This document shows, piece after piece, positions 1 to 8,646 of a stretch of DNA of 64,000 nucleotides (position 1 is its first letter; each line of letters begins with the position of its first letter). The stretch is taken from NCBI RefSeq assembly GCF_000250985.1, contig NW_013524646.1:407913-471912 (forward strand), read 5' to 3'. The position numbers were made by a program, and so were the translations under genes. This DNA comes from Nematocida parisii ERTm1 (Eukaryota; Microsporidia). The notes beneath the pieces were generated by a model, which did not search any database, was not told the origin of the DNA, and worked only from the letters and a program-made list of their open reading frames with translations.

Positions 1-119
1 ATGAAATAAAGAATGCACCAAGAAAGTATCCATTAAGATGGCAAAATATAAATTGGGAAGCCTCAGAGAAAGATATCTATAATCAATTATTAGCTAATTG
101 TCCTAAAAATACACGATAA
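1..119 (+). CDS. C-terminal end of a gene cut by the window edge
   Basis: A reading frame is open from base 3 to a TAA at 117-119 and encodes 38 residues. The composition is protein-like: charged and aromatic, with two Trp, a Lys-Tyr-Pro-Leu-Arg-Trp stretch, and an ending in Asn-Cys-Pro-Lys-Asn-Thr-Arg. It is followed by more than 1 kb without a gene, so it is probably the 3' end of a plus-strand gene that starts left of the window. I do not recognise the family. A chance open frame of this length in AT-rich DNA is possible. Confidence 0.4.
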   Translation, partial: EIKNAPRKYPLRWQNINWEASEKDIYNQLLANCPKNTR

Positions 120-1228
120 TAAAAAGCCAATGGCTATGAATTCTAGCTAGAGGCCAAAGCCTAAATCCAAGAAAGGTCTGCATAAAAAGCTCGCACAAAT
201 TGTAATTCTTGTTATACTAGGATTAGCATACAATATCTGCCATTCAAAAGGAATAAAGAATATAATTATGCCATATTCTATACTAAAAATAAAATATTAT
301 TTATACCTTACAAGAGCTACTTAAACTAACTTATTTTTAAATCCAATAAAAACATAATTATATATTTACTGGCTTAATAGTCCTATTCTTTACTATTCTT
401 AAGTATTCATAGAGTCTTATTATACTTTCAAGTATTAAAATATATAGTAATTTATTGATTAAAGTATAATTAGAACATAGCCAGATGTTCTAATTGTGAT
501 AAGCACACCCCTTTTATATTTTATATGCCATTCCGTATGCACTTAGAGTGGGTGTAATAAGTTAGTGCTATTGAATTCTGGGTTATACGCTATGAACAGT
601 GTATATCGTACTATAACAGTGTTTATGATAAATGTGTGTTGTATATATTTATATATGCATAGACATAGTAATACTCTATTTTATACTTCTATTATATTTC
701 CTAAATATATCCTGGAATATAGTATTATACGTATATAAATATACGAACCAATGGTATTTACAATACGTACTTAAGGATAAATATAAAATAAACACTTTAT
801 ATTTAAAAAAATAAAATACAGAATGGGATGTACATAAGTATATAAAACACAATATATAGACATTCAGGTAGTGTTGGCTTATTCATACGGTGTGTTAGTT
901 CATAAGATATACTAGACGGAATTATACCATATTTGCATTAGTATACGGGAAGTATGGGGCTATATTATGCTGTGAGCATTCTATGTTATTCTTTATATAC
1001 ACTATGTAGTATACTGTGCATATACATAGATATACTGTGTTATACTGGAAATATATCTAAGATTATCTAGACTTCTGTAATAAGATACTATCAGATCGCA
1101 GTGAATGTTTATTGGTCTTCTAATAAAAAGAGTGCAAGTGAATGGGTGGGCCTTTATCATTTTATAATTGGTCCTTGAATTAGTCTATAGAAAGGGGATA
1201 TTTGAAACGAATTCATACATTCAAAAGA
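120..1228. other. AT-rich intergenic region, no gene recognised
   Basis: About 1.1 kb, far longer than most gaps in this window. It holds many short TATA/ATAC runs and no convincing coding frame. The 60-codon frame at 632-814 is almost only Ile, Leu, Tyr, Val and Phe, as translated AT-rich DNA would be. I found no tRNA cloverleaf. A non-coding RNA cannot be excluded by eye. Confidence 0.6.
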
Positions 1229-2020
1229 ATGCAAGGCCCTATGACAGAAAATAATAATGTGCCGCCTAGAGTACTTGTCATTGACAGTCCATTGGCAACG
1301 CCTGACTTTAGAGCGTACAGAATACGGCAATTAATTGACGGGGTGACACAGACATCCTTTGTTAGAGTTCTTTCTATCCTATCGATAGCATTTAAAATAC
1401 TGCAAATAGGAATAAATGCAGCAGTACTTATTATTACACGAAATACAGAGACACAAACACCTTTTAAGCTATTTATTGTTGTATACACTGCATTAGTAGC
1501 CGCACACACAGTGTCATTTGCAATAAGACACTGGGGGTATATTTTCAACCAAGAACCTTTGGAATTCACACAAAGTGCAGAATCCACTCTGTTTAACAAC
1601 CTATTAGATATTTTAACACTTTTCCTGTACTTTATTGGGTTTAAGTGGTTGCAGCAGTACCATTCTTCAAAAGATGAAATTCCTATTCTGTACAACCTCA
1701 CTAGAATCTGGGTGTTCTACGGTATTGCTATTGTATTAGCACCAATATTCTCAGTTATTCTGATTCTTTTACTGCTGAATTATGTCCGGCCAACACTTCC
1801 CGTGATTGAGTACACACTCGGAGGAAAGATAAAAGAAGAAGATGCACAGTGTACAATATGTTTAGCACCATACGCCGAAAAAGAACAAATTAGAAAATTG
1901 CCGTGTAAGCACCATTTCCACATGACATGTATTGATGAATGGTTTGGAATAGATGATGTCTGCCCTCTCTGTAAGAGGCCAATCAACCCTCTATATGATA
2001 TTGCAGGTACATCTATTTAG
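1229..2020 (+). CDS. Multi-spanning membrane protein with C-terminal RING-H2 finger (probable E3 ubiquitin ligase)
   Basis: The protein has 263 residues from the first ATG; 1241 is an alternative start. About four hydrophobic segments fill residues 40-190. A textbook RING-H2 finger starts near residue 208: C-x2-C, C-x-H-x2-H-x2-C, then a closing C-P-L-C, with the usual Trp before the last pair. RING-H2 proteins of this membrane type recruit an E2 and ubiquitinate clients at endomembranes, such as ER-associated degradation or sorting ligases. The substrate and the compartment cannot be read from the sequence. The downstream gene SLD5 lies 110 bp away on the same strand. The fold call is firm; the exact ortholog is unknown. 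Confidence 0.85.
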   Translation: MQGPMTENNNVPPRVLVIDSPLATPDFRAYRIRQLIDGVTQTSFVRVLSILSIAFKILQIGINAAVLIITRNTETQTPFKLFIVVYTALVAAHTVSFAIRHWGYIFNQEPLEFTQSAESTLFNNLLDILTLFLYFIGFKWLQQYHSSKDEIPILYNLTRIWVFYGIAIVLAPIFSVILILLLLNYVRPTLPVIEYTLGGKIKEEDAQCTICLAPYAEKEQIRKLPCKHHFHMTCIDEWFGIDDVCPLCKRPINPLYDIAGTSI

Positions 2021-2088
2021 TTACAATATAGAATCTGTTGATTTATTGTGCTACACAAATAATTAGAATAATAAATCCTAAGCCAGAA

Positions 2089-2097
2089 TATAAATAG
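2089..2097 (+). promoter_or_regulatory. TATA-like element upstream of SLD5
   Basis: The sequence TATAAATAG lies 33 bp before the SLD5 ATG. The same nine bases occur just upstream of the trehalose phosphorylase start at 11947, which supports a core-promoter role. This is inferred from sequence only. Confidence 0.4.
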
Positions 2098-2130
2098 CCC
2101 GAAATTAAAATTAATAGAACTTTTTTAGAA

Positions 2131-2670
2131 ATGGAAAGACTCTCTGTGGTAGAATATTTGTCAATGCGGTATTTGAATGAAAGAGAATTTCAGAGACTGC
2201 TCCCATATGATGCGGATATTGTAGAAAGAGTAAAATTCTTGCTACAGCGACAGAAAGACCGGCAGAGAAAAGAAATACAAAGAAATAGAATAAAAGAACA
2301 TATTTACAAAATAGAAATAGAGAGAATTGAATGGCTCTTATCGGAGTATCTTTTAATTCGGATGGAGAAAATACGGAACAACTTTTATATAAAGGACGAG
2401 TCAATTCTATCACCACATGAAAAAGAGTATTACAGAGCATATATTAATTTAAACAAAGAGGTCGGTGCATACGTGGAGTTAGAGGATATTCCTGAGAGAC
2501 ACAGAAATAAAGAAGACTTGCCAGAAATACATGGAGTCTATGCACTGGATAATTTGCAGGATATTTCAATTGATGGAGAGATATTGACACTGTCACCCGG
2601 AGAGTTTCTTATTGGAAATATTTCTACATCAGAGGACTTAGTGAATGATTTGGGGGTTCTTTTGGTGTGA
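2131..2670 (+). CDS. SLD5: GINS complex subunit Sld5
   Basis: This 179-residue protein has the Sld5 pattern: an N-terminal helical A domain with a Glu-Arg-Ile-Glu-Trp-Leu-Leu-Ser-Glu-Tyr-Leu helix, then Arg-Met-Glu-Lys-Ile, then the characteristic Leu-Ser-Pro-His-Glu-Lys-Glu-Tyr turn near residue 93. A small C-terminal B domain begins near residue 145. Sld5 with Psf1-3 forms GINS, which joins Cdc45 and MCM2-7 in the replicative helicase. It is slightly shorter than the human protein (about 223 residues). The ATG at 2131 is the only sensible start and a TATA-like box precedes it. It converges on the histone deacetylase gene with an 81 bp gap. Confidence 0.8.
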   Translation: MERLSVVEYLSMRYLNEREFQRLLPYDADIVERVKFLLQRQKDRQRKEIQRNRIKEHIYKIEIERIEWLLSEYLLIRMEKIRNNFYIKDESILSPHEKEYYRAYINLNKEVGAYVELEDIPERHRNKEDLPEIHGVYALDNLQDISIDGEILTLSPGEFLIGNISTSEDLVNDLGVLLV

Positions 2671-2751
2671 ACCGAAAACAGTTTTAAATAAAAATCGGAG
2701 TATCCGAAAATAACAAAAAATAAATTTGGAATGACTTATATTTAAACAAGA

Positions 2752-4035
2752 CTAAGATGAGCGGATCGTTTCATCTTCAAAAGAGTACTCTATAAAGTGC
2801 TCTGACTCATCTACGTCCTTTTCTTTGAAAATTCTACGCTCTCTTAGCCTACTCCACATCTCTTCATTTGTTTCATCAGCTGTCTCCGTCATGAGAGATT
2901 TCATTGTTTGCAGGTTTTGTACAGAAGGGCGGCCTTCAATTCCTTTAATGTTTTCCAGAACCTCTTCGTATATTTTTTCTATATACTGCTTTGTGTTCTG
3001 GTTATCCATAGCCATGGGAAGTATTTCTAAAGTGTAATTAGGGTGGTAGTGGTCAAAATACTCCGTATACGGCAGCTCTGTTGCTACATCCACATCTGCT
3101 AATATGGCGGTTTCATATGCCCACGCCCTTGATACGTTTGAAATAGTGTACCCTCCGCCACCAAGAACAAGAATTGGAATATTCAATGACTTTACAAACT
3201 CAACACAGCCACCGTGGCCTTTGTGCGTTAAATTAAAACACCCTAATCGGTCACCCGCCAGAGAATCGGCACCGCACTGTAAGACTATAACATTTGGTCT
3301 GAACTTTTCAACAGCTGCGCCCACCACTGGTTTAAATATGGAAAGGTATGTGTTGTCATCAATTCCAGAATTCAATGGAATGTTTATGCTGTACCCACGC
3401 CCTTTCTCAATTCCAACATCTGTTACTGCGCCAGTACCAGGGAAGAATTCTCCATGCATGTGAAAGGAAATAGTCATAACTCGGTCACTGCAATAGAATG
3501 CTTCTTCTACGCCATCACCGTGGTGCACATCTATGTCAATGTACATAACCCTTTCATTATACCGAAGTAGCTCTAAAATACCTAAAACAATGTCATTCAC
3601 ATAACAAAACCCAGAGGCCTCCCTTCTCTTTGCATGGTGTAGCCCACCAGACCAATTAATTGAAACATCTGAAACCCCTTCATTTATGTGGGCTGCACCC
3701 TGTATTGAACCCCCTGCACTCTTCTGGCAGTATTCATACACCCCCTCGAAAACAGGACAATCTTCTATCATATTGTACTTTGACAGCTCCTTCTCCTTGG
3801 CATCTGCATTCTCTTTTCTAATGCCCTGCAAGAACTCAATGTAGTCATCTGAGTGGAATCTTGTCAGATCTTCAAATGATGCAGCAACAGGCGAATAAAC
3901 ATTCAGCCTCTTGAACACAGAGTAGTTCATTATAAGAGAGTGTGTAAGACGAATTCTATGAGGTTTCATAGGATGACCTGGTGCGTATTTGTAATTTCCA
4001 ATCTCTTGATCGTAGAAGTAAGAAATCTTCCTCAT
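2752..4035 (-). CDS. RPD3: Class I histone deacetylase (RPD3/HOS2-like)
   Basis: The protein has 427 residues from the ATG at 4035. It covers the whole arginase-like deacetylase fold. The active-site His pair is at 133-134, in the segment Gly-Leu-His-His-Ala-Lys-Arg-Arg-Glu-Ala-Ser-Gly-Phe-Cys-Tyr. Asp169 and His171 are zinc ligands in the Asp-Val-His-His-Gly-Asp-Gly motif, followed by a Gly-Ala-Asp-Ser-Leu third-ligand region and the Gly-Gly-Gly-Gly-Tyr loop. It removes acetyl groups from histone lysines as part of corepressor complexes. The acidic C-terminal tail is short. Divergent from pescadillo, with 171 bp between the starts. Confidence 0.95.
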   Translation of the reverse strand: MRKISYFYDQEIGNYKYAPGHPMKPHRIRLTHSLIMNYSVFKRLNVYSPVAASFEDLTRFHSDDYIEFLQGIRKENADAKEKELSKYNMIEDCPVFEGVYEYCQKSAGGSIQGAAHINEGVSDVSINWSGGLHHAKRREASGFCYVNDIVLGILELLRYNERVMYIDIDVHHGDGVEEAFYCSDRVMTISFHMHGEFFPGTGAVTDVGIEKGRGYSINIPLNSGIDDNTYLSIFKPVVGAAVEKFRPNVIVLQCGADSLAGDRLGCFNLTHKGHGGCVEFVKSLNIPILVLGGGGYTISNVSRAWAYETAILADVDVATELPYTEYFDHYHPNYTLEILPMAMDNQNTKQYIEKIYEEVLENIKGIEGRPSVQNLQTMKSLMTETADETNEEMWSRLRERRIFKEKDVDESEHFIEYSFEDETIRSS

Positions 4036-4206
4036 GTCTTCAAAAAGAAAAAGACACAAATAATATAGAATACAAATAATTAATGATAAATGAATTTATA
4101 ACAGAAATAGCAGAGAATGGCCACAAAACACCGCAATAAAAAGAATAAACTTGGGATTTACTTATATAGTTAAGAACATGCATAGGTACAGTATATATAT
4201 GAAAAT

Positions 4207-5631
4207 ATGAAAATTCTTGCAAAATTTATAATGGGCCGGTGGTACACAAATATAATTAAGAGAAGGACGTATGTGACTAGAAATGAAGCACTTATTTGCT
4301 TAAATTTAAAAGAAGAAGAATTTGACAGGTTCTGTGTACTAACTGACACACACCCTTTGGTTGCATCAAAGGACGAGCTTACTAATAAAAGCACAAAAAT
4401 CCAGTATGCAATAGCAGACATTCACAGAATAAGAGAGTCAGAGCCATACCAGAAGGGAAATCTAAAAAAAGAAAATGCGAAAAGAAGAAATAATTACAGA
4501 AGCACAGGAAGAGAGCATAAATTGAATTATTTAATGGATGAAAGAATAGATTACAACAGAATATTACTGAGTAAGTATCCATCCTTTGAAGAGATTTACG
4601 AAGACTTGGGTGAGGCACTGACCAATCTTATAGTTACAGAAAGAATAATAAGAGATAAATCAATTGACAAATTATGTATAAGGTTTGAATCAAATGTCAT
4701 AACAAAGATATACAGAGAATTGTCTATGTTTTACATGTACATGATGATAGTTAAGACAAATCCTAAGGTGTTTATAGGCAAGGAGGGTGTTTACTACAGT
4801 ATAGAAATTGGTGGGAGTGAAGTATTTTGGAGAGAGACCTATCCGCTTAGTGATATGGAAGACTCGCTTGGTATAAATTATAATGTGATTGTGCAGACAG
4901 CAGAGTTTAATGCATATTTACTAGAGAAGGTTAACTTTAAGTTATTTAAGTCATTGAATGAAGAGTATTTCATCGAATATATTAGAAATATACGAAGGAT
5001 GTATACAGACATAATGGAATATGTACCGATTGACGAGAAAATTAAAAACGAAAATTTATTAGAGAATAATGAATATATGATAAATGACTTTACAAAGAAA
5101 AAAGAGAAAGAGATTACAGATGGAAGGTCATTAAAGGACGAAGAGTGTACAAGAGAGGAGTTTGTACAAGAAAGAGATTCTGGGTCATTTGGTGCAATTA
5201 ATTTATATGAGATGTTTAGCTCTATTTCAAAGGAAATGTTGAGTAGGGTACCACCAAAGCACCGGTGCATATTTAACAAGGAGAAGGTATACTTATGTAA
5301 GAGTACAAATAGTCTAGAGCACTCACTTACTATGCTTATTATATCAGGAGGGGGAGAGATTCTTATTTCACCAGAAGGATGTACTTTGTATCTGTGTAGT
5401 GAAATACCAGAGAACTTTAGAGCTGAGTATAATTATGCACATCCACAGATTATTTATGACAGCTGTAATTTAGAGGAACTACAATCCCATTCCTTCTACC
5501 GACCAGGACAGAATTTACCACAGCATATTAGCCCATACAAATCAATGTTGAAGGAAACTGATTTAGACACGTTTAATATTTCACATAAGAAGAAGAGTGC
5601 GATAGAATCTATTATTAATCATAGGAAGTAA
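4207..5631 (+). CDS. NOP7: Pescadillo homolog (PeBoW complex, 60S ribosome biogenesis)
   Basis: A protein of 474 residues. The N-terminal pescadillo domain starts with Tyr-Val-Thr-Arg-Asn-Glu-Ala-Leu and the Phe-Asp-Arg-Phe-Cys-Val-Leu-Thr segment. The central block has the family's Lys-Val-Phe-x-x-x-x-Gly-Val-Tyr-Tyr pattern and Val-Asn-Phe-Lys-Leu-Phe-Lys-Ser-Leu-Asn. A BRCT-like domain lies near residues 350-430. Yeast Nop7 with Erb1 and Ytm1 processes 27S pre-rRNA for the large subunit. This copy is shorter than the roughly 590-residue yeast and human proteins and its acidic/basic C-terminal tail is reduced. A second ATG nine codons in could be the true start. Confidence 0.85.
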   Translation: MKILAKFIMGRWYTNIIKRRTYVTRNEALICLNLKEEEFDRFCVLTDTHPLVASKDELTNKSTKIQYAIADIHRIRESEPYQKGNLKKENAKRRNNYRSTGREHKLNYLMDERIDYNRILLSKYPSFEEIYEDLGEALTNLIVTERIIRDKSIDKLCIRFESNVITKIYRELSMFYMYMMIVKTNPKVFIGKEGVYYSIEIGGSEVFWRETYPLSDMEDSLGINYNVIVQTAEFNAYLLEKVNFKLFKSLNEEYFIEYIRNIRRMYTDIMEYVPIDEKIKNENLLENNEYMINDFTKKKEKEITDGRSLKDEECTREEFVQERDSGSFGAINLYEMFSSISKEMLSRVPPKHRCIFNKEKVYLCKSTNSLEHSLTMLIISGGGEILISPEGCTLYLCSEIPENFRAEYNYAHPQIIYDSCNLEELQSHSFYRPGQNLPQHISPYKSMLKETDLDTFNISHKKKSAIESIINHRK

Positions 5632-5866
5632 GAATTTATTAGTGAAAATAGACATTATAATTTGCCAGAAATGGAAATATCCATTAAAATAAAGAGCATA
5701 ATCTATAAACAAACATAAATAGTTTACAGTGTATTTTAGTACCAAACAGAAGGAGTTATAGCATAAACCAAAGAATATCCTGAAATTATCTGAAATTAGG
5801 ATGCAAGTAATTTGTGCTTTTTATTGTGTGATATTTCTACAGGCGTTGATGCAATCAGATGTACTA

Positions 5867-6742
5867 TTATAGTGGGGAGGTTGGAAGAGTGTCTTCATAC
5901 ACTTCTGGTTCTACTTTTCTTGTGTGCTGGAATTTAAGCCCGTCTCCCTGAGTGGTCCAGCTCGGTATAAACCACATATACCAGGACTCGCCCATAATTA
6001 TTTTCCAGTTTTGGTAGTACCCCATATCATAAGATATATTTGTGTTTTCAACAGGGTGCTTTCTCTCCTGGGGTGTTTGATTAATGCATATTGAATATAT
6101 ACACTCGCCCAAGAAATACGCTGTAAAAATAATTACTACTACTTGTAGAGACAGAGCTACAGTTATTGCTGCAATTTCTTTTTTCTCTGATAAGCTAATT
6201 AATAAAGAGTGAATAAAGCATCCAAAACTAATTAGATTCATTAGCATGAGGTAAAATAAGAAAACAACATAGAACTTATAATTGGTGAATCCAATGCATA
6301 AGTCGCACCATGTGAGGTGTTTATACATAAGAAGTAAGCACTGATGGCACTTGTCGCAATGATAACTACGCAGTGGCTGGGATGTATTGCATTTCTCACA
6401 TGTGTTCATTTCATGCTTGTATGCAAACATATACTCCTTTTCAAAGGGGTTAATACAAAGACTGCTGTCATCTGAATCCCCGTCTCTCTCAACAGCCTCT
6501 GGGAAGAGCTCATGCGTTGTGCAGTTCTTTGAGATAGACATTCTTAAGAATGAAAACCCTACTAGAAGAACTAGTGCTTGATATACAACAAATATACAAA
6601 GCACTGTAATAGATACTTCTTTGAGCATCTGTAGTGCATATATTGTATTATACGCAAAAAATATGTATATTCCACTGAATATGACTAATACTCGTTGTAT
6701 TGCATACCATATTGTCTGCACTGCATTTTTGTATTCGAACAT
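5867..6742 (-). CDS. DHHC-family membrane protein with degenerate catalytic motif (likely pseudo-palmitoyltransferase)
   Basis: A protein of 291 residues with four hydrophobic segments arranged two before and two after a Cys-rich domain, as in DHHC S-acyltransferases. Zinc-ligand positions are kept: Cys115, Cys118, His128, Cys129, Cys132, Cys135 and Cys149, with the Gly-Phe-Thr-Asn-Tyr-Lys-Phe-Tyr stretch that normally follows. The Asp-His-His-Cys signature itself reads Tyr140-Lys-His-Leu143, so the acyl-accepting Cys and the Asp/His that activate it are absent while the structural His is kept. Either it is a non-catalytic scaffold or chemistry uses another Cys such as Cys146. Divergent from the AN1 gene, with only 30 bp between start codons. 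Confidence 0.85.
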   Translation of the reverse strand: MFEYKNAVQTIWYAIQRVLVIFSGIYIFFAYNTIYALQMLKEVSITVLCIFVVYQALVLLVGFSFLRMSISKNCTTHELFPEAVERDGDSDDSSLCINPFEKEYMFAYKHEMNTCEKCNTSQPLRSYHCDKCHQCLLLMYKHLTWCDLCIGFTNYKFYVVFLFYLMLMNLISFGCFIHSLLISLSEKKEIAAITVALSLQVVVIIFTAYFLGECIYSICINQTPQERKHPVENTNISYDMGYYQNWKIIMGESWYMWFIPSWTTQGDGLKFQHTRKVEPEVYEDTLPTSPL

Positions 6743-6772
6743 AAATTAACCAAACAATTCGTTTTTTTATCC

Positions 6773-7051
6773 ATGAACAGTGTTCAGTCACGGAAAAGAA
6801 AGCTTCACAACGATGAAGATGTAAAAAAACAAGAAATAATTAAGTACGGAGTAAAACCAGGCGAGTGCTCATATTGCAGTGCACGCCTACGTATAACAAA
6901 CACATTTGGGTGTAAGTGCAAAAGAATATTCTGTGCCAAACACAGATACTCAGACGAGCACCGCTGTTCGTATGACTATAAAACAGAGAATATGATAAGA
7001 CTAGAGAAAGAGAATCCAAGGATTGTTCCATCTAGAATATCAAATGCATGA
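6773..7051 (+). CDS. AN1-type zinc finger protein
   Basis: A 92-residue protein. A complete AN1 finger occupies residues 32-65: C32-x2-C35-x11-C47-x-C49-x4-C54-x2-H57-x5-H63-x-C65. The N-terminus is basic (Arg-Lys-Arg-Lys) and the C-terminus is short. AN1 proteins bind ubiquitin, p97/Cdc48 or the proteasome in stress responses, but the partner here is unknown. The ATG at 6773 is chosen because the upstream extension overlaps the divergent DHHC gene. Its stop overlaps the next gene's start by 8 bp. Confidence 0.75.
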   Translation: MNSVQSRKRKLHNDEDVKKQEIIKYGVKPGECSYCSARLRITNTFGCKCKRIFCAKHRYSDEHRCSYDYKTENMIRLEKENPRIVPSRISNA

Positions 7052-8384
7052 GAGACTGTTAGTAGATTCTGTGTTTGCAGCTGAAATCTGTAATGTACCA
7101 CTAGCCAAAAGTAGAAATAGCAAATTTTACACGAGAATTTTCATGGAGTATTTTAAAAGAGTGCGGACGACTGAGCTGGATGGATTGCCATGGAATGAAA
7201 AACAAGAAGTGTCGGAGAAGGTTGTTGGGATTATAAGGAATAACGTAAACGAGATAATGCAAATTAACAGCCAAGCAAAGAAGCTAGAACTATTTATACG
7301 GTATTTATCAGTGGATGCATTGTCTGATTTAGTAGAGAAAGTGAGTGTTGTAGATGTTCATAATAAGAATATAACGTATGTACTTGAGACAATACTAAAA
7401 AAAATAGAACAGCAGAAGACACTCACTGAGTCGTGCACAAATCTGCTCGTAAGCATTAGCAATGGTATACAGAAGAACATAATGAAATCATTTAAAAGCA
7501 AGGGAACTAACCATATAATTAGAGTACTCTTGCGTATTAAGTACAATGTAGAGGGATTGATTGATTCAATTAAAAAAGTGCCAATTGAATATATTCTGGA
7601 AGACTCAACAAGAACAGCAACATTTGTTGAGTACTTGTCATACACGAGTGATGAAGAGAAGAGTAAAATAGTAAAACATTTACTTAGCATTTTAACAGTA
7701 GATCATCTTAAAGGGTACACTTCATTTTTGTATGAGAAGGTTTGTAAGTTATCAGACGATGCACAGCTAGACCAGATATTCCTTGTTATTAAACCAGCTG
7801 TGTTAGAGTTATGCCGTGATGAGGTTGGTAACTATTTCATGCAAACATTTATATCTGTGTACGACCCAGCGAAGGTGTACAAGATACTAAAGCCAGACAT
7901 CCACGGCTTTAATACGAACAATAATGTTGTACAGACTCTTCTAAAAAGGGCATCTGATATGGGATGCACAGATATTTTAGAGAGTGCCATCAAAAGATTA
8001 TTTACAATTGATACTATTATGCACACGCTTCTGTTTCACAAGACAGGAGGGTTTGACTCAAAGTCGTATAAGCTAGCTATAAAACTTATGTGCGCAAAAA
8101 CAAAGTATCAGAATGCACTTCAGATGCAGTGTGTAGCACTTTATGAGAGATACTGGTTATTTAACAAAGTAGGACAGGAGATAATTATATCCCTTCTAAG
8201 GTACACTAATATATCAAGTGAAGTAATTACTCTGCTTACCAGTACAATGACAAAGGAATTTATAGGAATACATGAGAGTAAAGGAGGAAGTGCACTATTA
8301 GATGCGATTTATGCAGTGGCCGACAGAGACACAAGAAGAAAAATTGCAATGGTAAGAAAGCGCAGCCATTCCTGCTTTGAGTAG
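7044..8384 (+). CDS. PUF-repeat-like protein, probably NOP9-type ribosome biogenesis factor
   Basis: A 446-residue all-helical protein with spaced degenerate pumilio-like repeats. Examples are a Lys-Ser-Lys-Gly-Thr-Asn-His-Ile-Ile segment, an Arg-Asp-Glu-Val-Gly-Asn-Tyr-Phe-Met-Gln segment, and near the end a Ser-Lys-Gly-Gly-Ser-Ala-Leu-Leu-Asp-Ala segment. The pattern is closest to Nop9, which binds 20S pre-rRNA during small-subunit maturation; other PUF-like proteins are possible. The first ATG at 7044 overlaps the end of the AN1 gene; a later in-frame ATG at residue 34 (7143) is the alternative start. The family call is from pattern memory only. Confidence 0.5.
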   Translation: MHERLLVDSVFAAEICNVPLAKSRNSKFYTRIFMEYFKRVRTTELDGLPWNEKQEVSEKVVGIIRNNVNEIMQINSQAKKLELFIRYLSVDALSDLVEKVSVVDVHNKNITYVLETILKKIEQQKTLTESCTNLLVSISNGIQKNIMKSFKSKGTNHIIRVLLRIKYNVEGLIDSIKKVPIEYILEDSTRTATFVEYLSYTSDEEKSKIVKHLLSILTVDHLKGYTSFLYEKVCKLSDDAQLDQIFLVIKPAVLELCRDEVGNYFMQTFISVYDPAKVYKILKPDIHGFNTNNNVVQTLLKRASDMGCTDILESAIKRLFTIDTIMHTLLFHKTGGFDSKSYKLAIKLMCAKTKYQNALQMQCVALYERYWLFNKVGQEIIISLLRYTNISSEVITLLTSTMTKEFIGIHESKGGSALLDAIYAVADRDTRRKIAMVRKRSHSCFE

Positions 8385-8646
8385 TTCTAGTGGAAAATAT
8401 TCATTAGATTCTTTTATATTAATAAAAATCACGTTATTACAAAATATAGCCAGTGCTTCCCTAATAAAATCACGATATATTCAGATGCCACAAATTATCA
8501 CATAATTTAAAGCAATTAGCATGGTTATATGGCATATAATGGCAATTACCTAAAGTGCAATAAATATAATTTTCTTTATTCGGGTTATGTGGAAAGCAAT
8601 AAATAATGATTTTATTGAAAAACAAGAAAAATTTTATTAGCATATA

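Noticed and set aside
632-814. 60-codon frame on the plus strand
   Set aside because: Almost only Ile, Leu, Tyr, Val and Phe, as random translation of AT-rich DNA gives; no motif and no similar gene neighbours.
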